In this document: positions 37,280 through 50,339 of the stretch, piece after piece | Layout: every line of letters begins with the position of its first letter | Numbering within the stretch: position 1 is the stretch's first letter | Assembly (NCBI GenBank): GCA_963277665.1 | Contig: OY728160.1 | Span: 46,298,605-46,362,604 of the forward strand | Length of the DNA: 64,000 bases | Reading direction: 5' to 3' | Origin: Viscum album | Lineage: Eukaryota; Streptophyta; Magnoliopsida; Santalales; Viscaceae | Translations under genes and position numbers: made by a program | Notes under the pieces: model-generated | Database searches by the model: none | The model's input: the letters and a program-made list of their open reading frames with translations, nothing else | Told to the model about the DNA's origin: nothing

Positions 37280-38903
37280 TGTAGAGACCCTAAGCTTGAC
37301 GTACATGGAAATTACATTAATTTAGCGGAATACTTAATACATAACAAAAACAGACACACAAGGACAGTAATAGTTTAGTGTCTTTAGAAACTTGGAACGT
37401 AATCTTCTAATCGTGGTGAAATATCTTCAACATCTACCATAGAGATCTTCCCCTTTTTTTCCTTACCTAAAACCTTTCTTTATATCCTGGGGAAAAGAAA
37501 ACATAAAAAGGGTGAACTCAAATGCTCAGTAAGGGTAAGCATGGATAAAATAAAACATACCATATACATTTGAACTTAAAAACATGAACATAATGTTTAA
37601 ACATCAAAAGCTTGAGAAAAGACAGAACACATGGAAGTACGCAAGGAATAGATTATAATGAAACATTAAGAATGATAAAATAGAATGGGAATAAAACATG
37701 TAATTATGGCATCTATTAATCACATGTAATGACTTCCATAGTATCCAAGGCATTGCTGCCAAGACCATCTTAGTGGACAAAGTCCCTTTCTGAATCGAGG
37801 TCACTCCTTGTTCCAGTCCTGTAATACTAAACCGGATTAACTTACCGTTCTAGACATGTCTATCTCATGAGATATAAATCTTTACCCAGTGCATTGGAGG
37901 GAGATATAGGTCCCACCCATCTCATAGAGAAATCATTCTTACTTGTCCCACAAAATAAACTTAAAACATTCATCATAACCCAAAGAATAAAATGGGTTTC
38001 ATAAACATCATCCCATCATTTCATAATCCATATAAAACAAATGGATATAATTTCATAAAAAGAAAAGTGAAACCATGTAAATAAAAGAGGTATTATACTT
38101 AAAACATACACATATGAAATAATTTCATTTTATATGGAAAATGGTTTTGACAAAACACTTGAAATGAATTCTTGAGGAAAATATCCTTTCTTCTTTAAAA
38201 TCATTTTCTTTTCACAAAATGTCATGAATTTTTAAAATAAAAGGATATTCTTGAAAATAGTCATGAAATATTTTTGAGGAAGCTTCATGAAAATATGGAT
38301 TTATAAAACCTTAAAAATCCTTTCATGTCGTATAAGTTAAAAAAAACATTCTTCTCGTACTTTTGTCAGAAAAGTCAAAAAGTACCTCGTACGAAAAACA
38401 ACATAAGATTCCTTTCATATATTTTACTAAAAACTCACCAAAGGGTAAAATTGTATTTAAACAATTGTAGGTGGATAGAAATAATATTACATATTTAGGA
38501 AACATGGATGTGGATGATAAAATACACCCCAGTAATTTCTGAAGTATAAACAATCTCGGAAAAAAATGAGATTGTGATATGTCCCTTACCTTAGGTCCGA
38601 TTTGCTTCGTAAGTGTCCAAACCTCCTATATAATGATTTAAATAATGTCATTGACTTATTCCAGAATCATACTCATTGTTATGATATCATATATGGTTCA
38701 CTTATGGATTTATATTACTCGTTCTTTTGTAAATTCCATGTTAAAGAGTGTTTTGGGTAAAATCGTTTCATTTGTCGTCCGTGTTTTGACTTGTAATTAT
38801 TCATATGATTAATTAGATCATGATTACTTAATTCCAGAATATAAAACATGATTTATATATAATATATATTCAGAATATATATATATATAATAGATCATTA
38901 AAT

Positions 38904-38969
38904 GGAAAGAAATACACCGTTCATGGAGACGGTAGACCGTACGTACGCATGAACGTTGTTTTCTATTCC
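38904..38969 (-). other. hairpin module 1, right LARD LTR
   Basis: As in the left LTR, but the pair outside gttcatg/catgaac is C:G (cgttcatg/catgaacg) where the left LTR has T:A, a matched change on both arms. Confidence 0.65.
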
Positions 38970-39100
38970 TTATTGAGTTGAATGGAATTAAGTAGATGAC
39001 ATACATATATATAAACTTAAATCCAGTATCATTATTATGTAACATATTTCATGATTACTTATTATATATACTTTATAATCATTCATGAATGGTTAACGTG

Positions 39101-39354
39101 GAGAATGAATCTCATCGCGTCGTGGAGACGGTAGTCCGTACGTACGCATGAGCAATGATATCGTTCTCATGATCGTGGAATTGTATTGGAGTGTATGTAT
39201 AATATTTCAGAATCAATATCACTTTAAAATAATCATATATAGTTATTATTTACAACATTATACCCATCCAAGTAAGGTGGTGATGGAAAACAGATTACAC
39301 CACGAGGTGGAGACGGTATTCCGTACGTACGCACGCGCGGTGATTTCGTTTTCC
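39101..39354 (-). other. hairpin modules 2 and 3, right LARD LTR
   Basis: Module 2 at 39101-39168 and module 3 at 39285-39354. Module 3 has cacc / ggtg arms and the core ACGGtattCCGTacgtacg, better paired than in the left LTR (ctgt there). Confidence 0.6.
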
Positions 39355-39678
39355 GTAGGATGGATAGATGGTGAAATAGGGTTGTTTCATACTTATAATA
39401 ACATATCAGTATATGAGTGATACTGATGTTATTACTTCATAATGAAACAACCTAAGAAAAAGAAGTGGAAGAAGAAATAAAGATGAAAGAATCGGTAATG
39501 GACATTACCTCTTCTTTGAAGCGCCTCTATGAATATTCCTCTTATGGAACTAAAATTGGTCTTTGAAGAAGACCAGGACCTCTAGGATGTTACTAGGGAA
39601 TTATAGAAGAGAATTTGGCAGGGGTTGTCCGATCTTGAATGCTCAAAGTGGTGTGAGGAAGAGAGGGAGGATGTGTCC

Positions 39679-39685
39679 TTTTATA
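39679..39685 (-). promoter_or_regulatory. TATA box of right LARD LTR
   Basis: Minus strand ccttataaaaggacac, identical to the left LTR. As the 5' LTR this would drive element transcription leftwards. Confidence 0.6.
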
Positions 39686-41519
39686 AGGGAGGAGAGGGGC
39701 ACCTTTGGAATAACTAAAAATATTATTTTATTATAAAGCCAAATTCGGGTTTAAATAGCTCCAAATTGATTTATTTGGAAGCTAAGGTGGGTATGGGTCG
39801 AAATCCTCTCATCCAATATAATTTAGACAAGTTTAGGTTCCTATTTTAACCTTATCATGTAGATTTAACATTAAGTTAAATAATTTTACTTTTACTGTGT
39901 CTTCTTGTGTTCTTATACTATAAGGTTAATAAACTTACTATAAGCATCCAAACGAACCCCAAGTTTTTTATTATTAATATATATAGCCTTATATAAGTCA
40001 TTTGGCCGAACCTTAGATTTTTAGGAATAAAATAACAATTAATAATATAATATTTGTTTTAAAAACTATTTTATGTCAATTTTGACACTATTTTGTAATT
40101 GATTTTTGTGAAAATCATAACAAAATGATTAGTTCGAAAAAAGTTAATTAAATCAATAATAACATGTCATATTAACCTATAAAATTAGTGTAATTCATAA
40201 AAAGTCTCAAATTACATTTATATGGGTATTTATAACATCAATTATGTCAATATTTCATTAATAAGATAATTACTGCATCATCTTTGTGTCATAAATAAAT
40301 TAACTTTTTTAATGTCTAAAAATTACAAATAAAATATCATTATGTAGGAAATAGTTTTATATTTCTAATTAATATTTATAGTTGAATGTATCTTATGTAT
40401 AACCCTATATTAAAAATTATTTAGTTATTAAACTTTGATTTTAACTATTTTAACCCTTCTTTAAATAAATTAATAATAAATGTCCTAATCTAATCAAAGT
40501 GGGCCTAAATGGTCATATTTTATTCCTAAGGTTTTTTTTGGTCGAATTATACTTATCCAATAGAATTAGGACATGTTTTAGGGTAATAATAATATCATTT
40601 TTACCCTTAATTACCCTATTTACTTTTAACCGTGGTAAAAAAAAGTAAAAAGTTACTATTCACAAAAAAATATTTTCATCTCATTGAACCACATTTTACT
40701 TACTGACATCAACTGTGTCTCTCGGATTTTTAAAATTCTACTCACAGAAGCGGTAAGATTAAGTTTTATGAAAAATTCATTTTTTTAACTACCACTTAGT
40801 GGTTTCACTATTCATCAAAAAAATGAAAGTTTCCAGAAAAATATCAAAAATTAGGCCTAAGATATATTTGATATTAAGAATTCAAAAATGATGTCTATTT
40901 TACCAAATTCAAAACATATCAGTTGCATTAATTAATTTAAAAATTAAATCTCGTCGTCAAAACAAATAGCGTGTTTTTAGGAGATAATAACTATCAAAAG
41001 ATTGACACTTGTTTATGTCTGGTTTAAATGTGAACTTACATCCAATGACCAACATTGTATTAAATTGTAAAAATATATTATAAATATATTTTAAAACCAC
41101 TCAAATTAATAATTTATCACTATTAATTATTTCGATTGAAAAAGTTATTTTTAATTACAATTTAGTAATTTTCACTATTCATCAAAATATGAAAGTTATC
41201 CGAAAAGTACAAAAATTTCTCCCTAAGCTAATTTCGATATTCTGAATCCAAAAATGAAGTTTATTTTGAAAAATAATATTTAAAAAATTTCAAAAAGTGG
41301 TTATTACTATTCATAATGGCTAGTTTTAATAATAGCATATCATTGTTTAGTGAAACTCGGTATTGCGTACTACACATGCTATCGCGGAAGGTCGTGATTG
41401 CGTGTAATGCAAGGCAAGTCAAGGATGCATGTTGTGGAAGATCCTTTTGTTGTAGCGTACAACACAAGACATTAATGAAATTAAAAAGAATATTTTTCAT
41501 AAAATCTTGGGGTGTTACA

Positions 41520-41524
41520 ATATT
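41520..41524. other. target-site duplication, right copy
   Basis: atatt directly after the terminal gtgttaca; matches 30772-30776 exactly. Confidence 0.85.
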
Positions 41525-42730
41525 AACTTGTCAAATAAAAATAATTCCATGGAAATTCATTATAAATAAAATAAAATTTATGTAGGTTTCTTTGGACATC
41601 ATCTTCAAAGAACCCTTACAAGAACCCTTGAAAATGGAATAACCTACTTGGTTCATTCCAACATAATTCTCCAAAGAGAATAATTACCCAATGCATTGTA
41701 GAGCTATATCAGGATCACCCATAATCATAAATAACTTACAAGTACCATAACATACATGAAACAAATAAAATCATTCAAATTAATCATTAAACTCATAAAA
41801 ATATACTTTTGAACCCATATGAAAAACATTTTTAGATATTAATATATCCCTTTCATTTAAATCCCATTTTTCAAAACTAAAATACCCAAAAAAAATGGAG
41901 GGCTTTTATTTTAAGAAAAAAAATAGTATAAATGAATACAAACATAAAATAATAGTTTTTATTGTGATATAATCCATTGACATCATATACATTAAAATAT
42001 AATATCCCTTTTTCATTTTGTAAAGAAATCTAAAATGTTCTGTATAAAATATATAAAAAATATTACTTTTGAAAACCATTAAAATAATGTAAAAAAATGA
42101 ATGAACTTCACAATTTATTTATGTTAGTATAAATACACCCACAAAAATATTTTAATAATATAGACATTGAATAAAAATATTTAGAAGATAAATCTTTAAA
42201 ACATTTGAAATGATGTTTTATAGATAACATTTGTACTAATAAAAAAAGAATGAATGAACAAATAATGGATTATTAAAAACTTAAATTTCATGAATGAATG
42301 AAAAAATACATCCCTAAGGTATTTTATAGACAAAAAAAATAAAACATTTGGTGAAAATAACTTAATTCATAAAGAAAGTAAATTGAGACTAGAAATCCCT
42401 TACCTTGAATACCATCAAGAATGGTATATTTTTTAAATCCTAAATATTAAAATTATATTAATTATTTTCATTATTAATAAAAAAAATCATGTTATTTCTA
42501 TCATAACTACCCCTTTTATGTCATTTATGAATATGTTTTATTTTTTTACATAATCAGTTAAACTTATGTTTGATGTTTTAGGGAAGTTCGGTTCATAATC
42601 CCAAAGCAGATTCGGTAGTATGATCATGTTTAAAAAGGCCATTGTTCCATAATATCCATAATAATAATCAAGAAATAATTATAATTTTTATATATAAAAT
42701 ATATTTTTATAACCAACCATTAAATTTTGA

Positions 42731-42985
42731 TGTGAAAAAATAATCACATCACTTTGTGGAGGTGGTCTTCCACTCATACGCACGAGTAACGTTGTCATTT
42801 TTTAATGGGTGGAAGGTTTAGAGGGTTAGTAATATATTATATTTATAGAATCATAATAATTTCATGAAAATTATATATATTTATTAAATATATCATAATA
42901 ACAATCCTTAACCGTTTGTAATGAAAAATGAAACACATCACATCATGGAGGTGGTAGTCCACACCAGCGATGATTTCGTTCCCCA
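42731..42985 (-). other. two hairpin modules in X copy 2
   Basis: Module at 42731-42804 has core GTGGtcttCCAC with arms aatcacatcac / gagtaacgttgtcatt. Module at 42921-42985 has GTGGtagtCCAC with acatcac / gcgatgat. Both carry the GTGG/CCAC form of the inner stem. Confidence 0.5.
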
Positions 42986-43310
42986 TAATATGGAAAAAGA
43001 AATGAAGAAGGTTGTGAAATTTAAATAATAACATATAAATATATGGTATATACTTATTTTATTATATTTTAATGTTTTTGAAATAATTTAATGAGGTAAA
43101 ATAATAAATAAAATGAAATAGATTAGTTAAAATGATTACCTCCTCTTTAAGAGACTTCCTTCTAATTTCTTATTAAGGACTCTATGGATGGTCTTTTAAA
43201 GAAACTCAAACCACTATAACTTGGATAATTTTTTTAATAAGATGTTTTTTAGGGTTTTTTAAAGCTAATTTTATCAATATGTGGTGTATAATAGAGTATA
43301 GGTGGTGTCC

Positions 43311-43317
43311 TTTTATA
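43311..43317 (-). promoter_or_regulatory. TATA box of X copy 2
   Basis: Minus strand aactataaaaggacacc, close to the LARD TATA region (ttataaaaggacac). The donor-like gag|GTAATC follows about 175 bp downstream at 43134-43141. The shared order suggests common descent of the two LTR promoters. Confidence 0.5.
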
Positions 43318-45063
43318 GTTAAGGAAAGAACACACATGAAATTACATAAATGATTTAAATAAAATAAATTCTCTTTCTTGAAAAAGTGGCATGAAGTAAC
43401 CAAAATTTAAAATATAATATATTTTATGGTTTAAATACATTAAAACAATAAAATTTGGATAGGTTTATTTATATTTTTAATCCTTATCTTTGGTTTTATC
43501 CCCTTTTTCATCTAATTTTAACCTTAACTATGGTAATAACTTTTTCAAGAGTAAAGGGTGATAAATTTGCATATAAGGTAAAAATTGGATAATAAATGGT
43601 AAATGGGTGACATGTTTTACCATATATCATAAATATTTCCATAAATCAAAATTTTTATGATTTTTAAAGCATTTAATAATATATTATTTAACTTGAAATA
43701 CCATTAAAGTCATTTTAAGAACTATTCCAATATTTTGGCTTTAAATACATCAAGATAGGGATGGAATTCGAATATAAACTATTTAACCATCCATTATACA
43801 TTATTATTAACCTTAAAATTCATGTAAAAACATAATTCATCCAATAATAATTACATTGATATTTTTAAAAGCATTTACTTTGATTTTTCTACAACATACA
43901 TAGGCACTATGTTAGCATTATGTGATCATTTAAGGTAATTATATCATCATTAAAAATAATTATCATAACAAATAAATTAATAAATATTAAATTAAACTTT
44001 TATATTTGATCATAATAGATTCTTATCCTTATGTGGACATATAAGATAAACTAAAAGGCAAGAGTGTGACATTCTGGAAGTTTCCCTTTACTTTAAATAA
44101 TATAAAGGTCTTTATCAAATAAAAATGAAACCAAAATAAAAAATTATAGAATATATGAAGTGGTCATAAAACTAAACTTATCAAGTAGAAATAATATAGG
44201 TGTTTTATTTATTTTTAAAGCTTTGTCACATTATTTTTAAACTTAATTACTTCATTTACCCTTATCGATGTGACAAATATGTACCACAATTACTATTCAT
44301 TATGACCAAAAACAAAGTTTGACTATTTAACAAATTTAAACCACCTGATTATAAATATGGAATCCATTTTTAAATATTCAATTTATATAATTTGAATAAA
44401 TAAATTTTAATATAAATGCATGATACACAATGAAAAAAATGTTTTTAGAAAAATATATTTTTATGCCCAAAAATGAACTTGTACCAAAATAAATTATAAA
44501 GTTTATTATTAAATAATTAATCATATTATTTATAAATAAATGAGACTTATGTTAATTTAATATATGATTCAATTCATAATGGTAATTTTCAATTAAAATA
44601 AATGATATTTTTAAAAAAAAATAAATGTTTTTCACTAAATGCTGAAAATCAATATTTTTAGAAAAATATCAACATTTCACCCTAATATAATTTTGATAAG
44701 ATGATTTAAAAAATTATATCCTTATTATAAAAAAAATTATAAAAAATGAAAATATTAATTATAATATTCAATCACAAGAATAGATAAAAACACTTTTGAC
44801 TAAAATATATTTTTAAATCATAAAACGACTTTATTGAAAATTGAGTGATTATCTCCTAATAATTAATCAATACATTCATATTGAGTATAAAAATTTTATA
44901 TATATTTCATAATTCAGTTAATCTTATTTATATCCACCAATTCAATGGCTAGGTTATTATGGTCATATTTAAATAATAATATTCTTTTTTTATTTAATCT
45001 TGGTGTTTCATGTTATATATGTTATCAAACATAGTTTTCTTTTAAAATATCACGGTGTTAACA

Positions 45064-48060
45064 TCTCAGTATTATTTTAAATCTCATGGTTAAAAATAAA
45101 TTTTGGGTGAAAAGTTTTTTCTTTTCTCCTTCAATATTCCGACCTTTATATTGATTTATAAAATCTGTATTATCTTCTTATAAAGTAGTGGGAATATCAT
45201 TATTTATATTCAACCCACAATTAATTCTAATATGATAAATAACTAATATTAACCAAACATATTCTCAACTTTCCTCATAAATTATAATTTACTCATCATG
45301 ATTTGAAAAAGTAAAATATTTATTTATAATGTCCATTCTCATATATAACTTTATATGGATCTAAAAAATATATAGTATCACTATAACCATAGATTTTTTG
45401 TTCTAAATTTTAAGAAACAAATAATCCTCAATCAAAAAAACCTTTAAGTTATTTTAATGTATGTTTGATACCATTATTATGTCATTGAGTGGGAGAAGGA
45501 ATTTATCTAGTCAATAAATTCATATAAAAGGAGGTGTATGGCCTTGAATCATTTTTAAGGTATATTAGAGGTCTTATTACATAAGGATATGGTACTTGAA
45601 GACCAAAAAGTTACATATTATCCTCACATGGTCCAAAAGGACATTTATTTTGATAAATGGATAATATAAACACTAATTTATTTAATATATTTAATTTTTT
45701 TAATATTAAACCTTTTTATAACTTTTAAATTATACATTTATTTATGAAAAAAAAAATCTATCTTCAAGATTTTAATTTATAATCCATGGTATAGCTTTAT
45801 CCTTATTAAGTATTTCAATGAAAAATTATTTCCATAAATATTTTGTTTCCTTATAAAACTTTTAAATATTTTTAATAATATTCAAATCATCAACACAAAC
45901 TATATGATATAAAATTCATTTACAGCCCTCTTAATTAAAACACATGTATATATTGGATCAATTTTATAATATTTTTTCAGTAGATATTCACTCAAATAGT
46001 TATACTGCATATAACCTATGAAATTTAATTCATATAATTATTTATTCAATTTAATGGAATAATGATCTTTAAATCCATAAATTACATAAATTGTTTTTAA
46101 CTCTTCCAGGATTTTCATAAAAACAACATTACAATGTAAACCTAAAGGTATAATGATATAACATCTCTCAGGTTTAATTTAATATTTTTATATATAACCA
46201 ATGTCATGAGATATAAAATGTTTATAAAATCAATTACATATATATGTGTGTGTGTGTGTTTTATAATAATAAATTTTGGGTTTGTATGAAAAAACCATGA
46301 GAAAGTAATCAATATTTATATCTTACAACTCCATTATTTTAATTTCTAACTCTCAAAAATACTCATTTTTATCAAATAGGTTTAATCCCTTCAAGGGTTT
46401 TTATAATGGACCCAAAAACTTCAATATTTACAAATGAAACTAATTCATATTATATAATTTTTCAATTTTACTAATTTGGTTTATCATTATATTCAATTAT
46501 TGATTTAGTTTTTTGACCCTCATCAATAATATCATGTTTCACATTATATGAAAATGTGTCACAAAAATCAACATCACTTAGTTCTAACATTTTCCAATTA
46601 TTGTAAAATTTATAAAATTTTTATTAAACATGATTATGTAATTGAGTTATTATTATTTCTTTAGGAATATCATGATCAAGTAAATTTATATTTTCCTTGG
46701 TTTTATTTACTTATCCTACCACCATGGGTTTTTTCATTTTTTTTATGAGTGTTTTTATCTTTTAAACCTATATGTTTCATGCATGGGTTAAAATCATTTT
46801 TTAAAGCACTATTATATTTTCCTTCTATGATATTTGTTATAAATAATACATTTTAAATGGGTATATATAATTTGTTAACCCATTTTGAATCCTTAAATGC
46901 ATCCGGAAATTTATTTGTTAAATTTTTAAAATTAAAGATCTTTAAAACTTCGAATTCACTCATATTTATAAAAGGATCAAGATTTAATAATTATCTCACT
47001 TTCTATAATATTTATTAGATTTTTTAATTATTTTTCTCATTCATTATAGTTAACATGTTTTCATTAAAATGAAAATCCTAAAATGTTTTTTCCAATTTAT
47101 TTTATATCATTATTTCAAGGTAGTTTATAATCAATGGAAATCCTATATAAATCCAAACCTTATTCAGTGTCATATTTGTATTATTTATGGGTGTACTAAT
47201 AAAACATTTAAAAAATACATAAAATCATGTATTTTATAATCAACATTAATTGTAAAGGTTAATTTTAATAGTAACTTGATAATCCAATTTAAATTATTGC
47301 AGCTACAGAAATTAATTCATGTACACATAATTAATTAAGAAGTTTATTTTTTATAATGGTAAGTTGTGATTACATTACAAATGATATATTTAAACCATTT
47401 TGGGTGTAAACATAAGATACGGTATGATCAACACATATTTCCATTAAAATGTTGTAATTATTAAATGAATGAGATTAATATTCACCAATATTAATAAGTT
47501 TAATGTGTTTAATCAGATAATATGAGAATTATTCCCATTAAATTTTAAATAAGGCAATAAATTTTATAAACACCATGTTACAAGTTAATAATTGGAAAAC
47601 ATGGGACCATCAAGTAGATGCATCAATAAAAAACATTAAAAAAATAACTAAATGGTCAACATTCTAAGAAAATGGGACTGTATATATCACCATGAATTAT
47701 TTACATGAACATAGAGTATTTAGTCACAAATTTTGATAGGGATGTTCTTATAATCAGTTTTACTAGATAATAAAGAGTATATATGAAATTAATAGGTGTA
47801 AAACCCCTTTAATAAACAATTGAAAACATGTTCATAAATTTAATTATTTTTCTCATCATAATTGACCATATATTGTCTAAATTCTCAAGCCATATAATAA
47901 ATATATCAAGACTAGTTGACTTTTTTTACTATACTTTATTTGGCTATATATATATATATATATATCAATATATAATAGTCTAGAAAAAAACTATAAATGT
48001 TTTTATTGAATCAAATTTTTCTCGATATTAATGTTTTTTATAGAGAAGCATTTATTAGAG
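45064..48060 (-). pseudogene. copia-type pol remnant with RT traces
   Basis: Interior sequence to the right of X copy 2. At about 46075-45980 the minus strand reads IYGFKDHYSIKLN, then LYELNFIGY, equivalent to the LYGLKQSSRQWN and GFxxxxYD blocks of Ty1/copia RT. At 45912-45885 it reads HIVCVDDLNI, the copia YVDD catalytic block in readable form. The order right to left fits a minus-strand element whose 3' LTR would be X copy 2. The remaining 46200-48060 and 45064-45850 are AT-rich with a (tg)n patch near 46240 and (ta)n near 47946; I can read no further domain. Confidence 0.6.
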
Positions 48061-48520
48061 GTGGTTGGGATGGTGACGGATTTTTAATATGTTAATAATG
48101 TTCCCTATGCACTGTTGTCTCCTCTGGTGATTCTCTTGACCATTTTGATGGATTCGGTGGCTTCTATGATCCCTTTAGGTTCTCTACCCCTTATGCACCT
48201 TTCCAATGTTGACCCCATCCTACTCCGTAGTTCAAGGATGCCCTTTTTCAGAATATCTCCTCCTTGGAAGACATTGAATATATCTATGAGGTTTCTTGGG
48301 GCTCTACTTCTCTTATGCTTGAAGGCACTCCAGTTATAGATATTCTTATAGTTTCTTTCCGTGAGGCCTCGGATCATCTGTAATGGACCTTAGTCATGAG
48401 ATTTGAGGTTGGAAAACCTCCCCTTGGAATTCTCCAGCACTTCATCAGCTCATGGAGGTTTATTTCCTCAGATAGGTTCTTGGTGTTAGATATTGGGACA
48501 AAATTGGATGTACAAGGAAG
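48061..48520 (+). pseudogene. LINE ORF1, 5' part
   Basis: Plus-strand frames here resemble the N-terminal part of plant L1 ORF1 proteins: SLEDIEYIYEVSWGSTSL, then VIDILIVSFREASDHL, then RFEVGKPPLGILQHFISS and WRFISS with VLDIGT. The last part looks like the usual GRPPIDVIxxxLxxxWG and ALDxxHVL pattern that precedes DUF4283 similarity. ORF1 proteins bind LINE RNA. The frame breaks near 48380. The rest of ORF1 is found at 50340, so an insertion probably separates them. The reverse-strand frame over the same bases is a shadow. Confidence 0.45.
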
Positions 48521-50280
48521 TCAAAAGAGTTTTCTTTCAAAGTGTTTTGTCTTTTGTTTTCAAAAGTATAAATATATTCACTTTTTAAAAGACTTGGTAA
48601 ATATGATGATGCTTTTCTGATTTTTATTTCAAAAATATCATAAGTTGTTTGGAGAACTTGTGATGTAATTTTTATGAAGGAAAGGGGGAGTAAAGGTATT
48701 TCTAATCATATTTAGTTTTGATTAGAAATAAAAGATGTTTCCAGAAGATAGGGAAGTTTCAATACTTTCCTCAGAAATCTGACGACGCTAAAGGTGATTG
48801 ATCAAATAATATATATCATTAAAGATAATGTTTTTCATGAAAGCATTGTTTATTGAATAATCCATATGATAGAGAACAATTATGGGTGTTCTTGAAGAAA
48901 TATATTTTAAAAGTGGCGACGTTTCCTAGGTTTTTCCAAATTATTGGGCCTCAAAATCGAGAGTTTGGTTTTTAGAAAAGGAAGAGTTTTTATAAAGGAT
49001 TCCACAAATCATGGTTCATGGACTATGAATGATAGTTCATGGAATTCATAAAAGTTAAATAGATAGGTAAAGGAAAATCGACAAAGGAAGGATGTTGCAT
49101 AGCAGTGCCATGCAAACCATGAAGCGCGGTACATAGAATGCGTAGGAGAAATGGTTCATGGGGGATCATGGTTCACATGAGGTAAAAAGTCATGGAGAAC
49201 GATTTTATTCACATAATGGGGATGGTGATTTAGGCTTCCATGAAGTAATAAATATGGTATGCTGGCCACATATAGAAAATGGTTCGCGAGATGTGCAGGA
49301 TATGCAGTGAAGGCTATACCACATTGAAAATTTTGGTAAATCAGATTAGTGAGATTTATATATTTATTTAATTATATAATGGACCCTAATCCCATAATTA
49401 AATAGATTTATTTTCTTAAGATCACATATTTACTCCGAGGAATAATTTTTCTTAGTTCGAAAGAGTTCACGAGATAGAATTCCACAAAGGGAAGTAGTTA
49501 GCAGAGGAAAGATTCTGTAAAGGACGAAGTAGTCCATAAAAGAATAGATTGTTCAAAAAATAGGAAGAATTAGTTCATAGAATAGGGATTTACATAGAGG
49601 TGTAAATGGTACATGGAATAAGTGTTTGGAAGTGATATATGGAGGCGGTATATGGAAGCAGTACGTGGAGGTGGAAGATGGATCATCTACAGTACATGGA
49701 ATAGAGACAGACTATGGAAGAAGAGGTGGTTCATGAAGCACTCATGCTATACAGTGCAACTCAGTGCATGGAGGATATTGGTAGTTAATAGAGGAAAAAA
49801 TATTGTTCATGAAGGACTCAAAGAAGTTTCAACCAGCTTATGGGTACGAAATAGAATAATTTTTTTGAAAGATCAAATTTTTGAAAGTTAATCAAGAAGA
49901 ACCGAAATATTGTTTTTCATCATTTTGTTCTAGAAGAATCACATATGTTATTGGATTGTTTTAAAAGTACTACATGAGTGTAAGGTAACATTATAATCAT
50001 TATATTCTACATCAATGGATTGTTTTCTAGTGGATTTTGTGGCTTTGGATTGTTTCTAAACCATGCTAAGGATGTAGCTACTCTTGTTGAGTATTAAACC
50101 CTATAAATTTATATATTCATGTGTTTGTGTGGTTGAATTGTGTTCAGAAGGGAAATAAATATTTAATAGGAGGTGAAGTTTGTTTCATAAGTAAGTAAAA
50201 ATAAAATAAAATGTATCACTGATTCATCCAACCCCCTCTCAATGATGCTTGTATCCTAACTAGTAAAATTCATTAGATTA
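48521..50280 (+). repeat. copia LTR-like segment interrupting the LINE
   Basis: A polypurine tract (aaggaaagggggag, 48676-48690) is followed by 1.5 kb without coding sense, ending in ctgattcatccaaccccctctc (50221-50245), the leader found where plant copia LTRs meet their interior. The 49000-49900 part is full of tggttcatgga and acatggaa words, like the complement of the X-LTR repeat arrays, so it may be a plus-strand relative of the X LTR. The frame 49622-49891 is not protein-like. Boundaries are uncertain and I found no target duplication. Confidence 0.4.
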
Positions 50281-50339
50281 AAAATCATTCTCCATTATGC
50301 TGTCATCATAGGAAGATTTCGTATCATCTTGGTATAATA

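Larger units (their letters stand above)
30777..41519 (-). mobile_element. LARD-like non-autonomous LTR retrotransposon
   Basis: Complete element of 10,743 bp bounded by a perfect 5-bp duplication (atatt). LTRs are 4,242 bp (30777-35018) and 4,240 bp (37280-41519); the interior is only 2,261 bp. Minus orientation follows from the initiator tRNA-Met primer site at 37266-37279, the polypurine tract at 35019-35031 and the zinc-knuckle frame on the minus strand next to the primer site. There is no protease, RT, RNase H or integrase. A sample of about 190 bp gave roughly 94% identity between LTRs, the least diverged pair along with E4. Long LTRs and a small pol-less interior match the plant LARD class. 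Confidence 0.9.
37280..41519 (-). repeat. 5' LTR of the LARD-like element
   Basis: Minus strand begins TGTAACACCCC and ends ...GGTCTCTACA, with both termini intact. TATA box at 39679-39685, donor-like site at 39503-39510, hairpin modules at 38904-38969, 39101-39168 and 39285-39354. Differences from the left LTR are scattered single changes and 1-2 bp indels. Confidence 0.9.
41525..45063 (-). repeat. X-family long LTR, copy 2, right part
   Basis: Continues 28509-30776 once the LARD-like element is removed. Aligns with copy 1 from gaataacctacttgg (41637) onward, two hairpin modules and the terminal atcaaacatagtt. Ends ...cacggtgttaaca; minus strand begins TGTTAACACC. Together with the left part, about 5.8 kb, unusually long. 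No gene seen. Confidence 0.6.

Noticed and set aside
48105..48377. 90-residue minus-strand frame rich in basic residues
   Set aside because: It is the antisense of LINE ORF1-like sequence and has no family look of its own.
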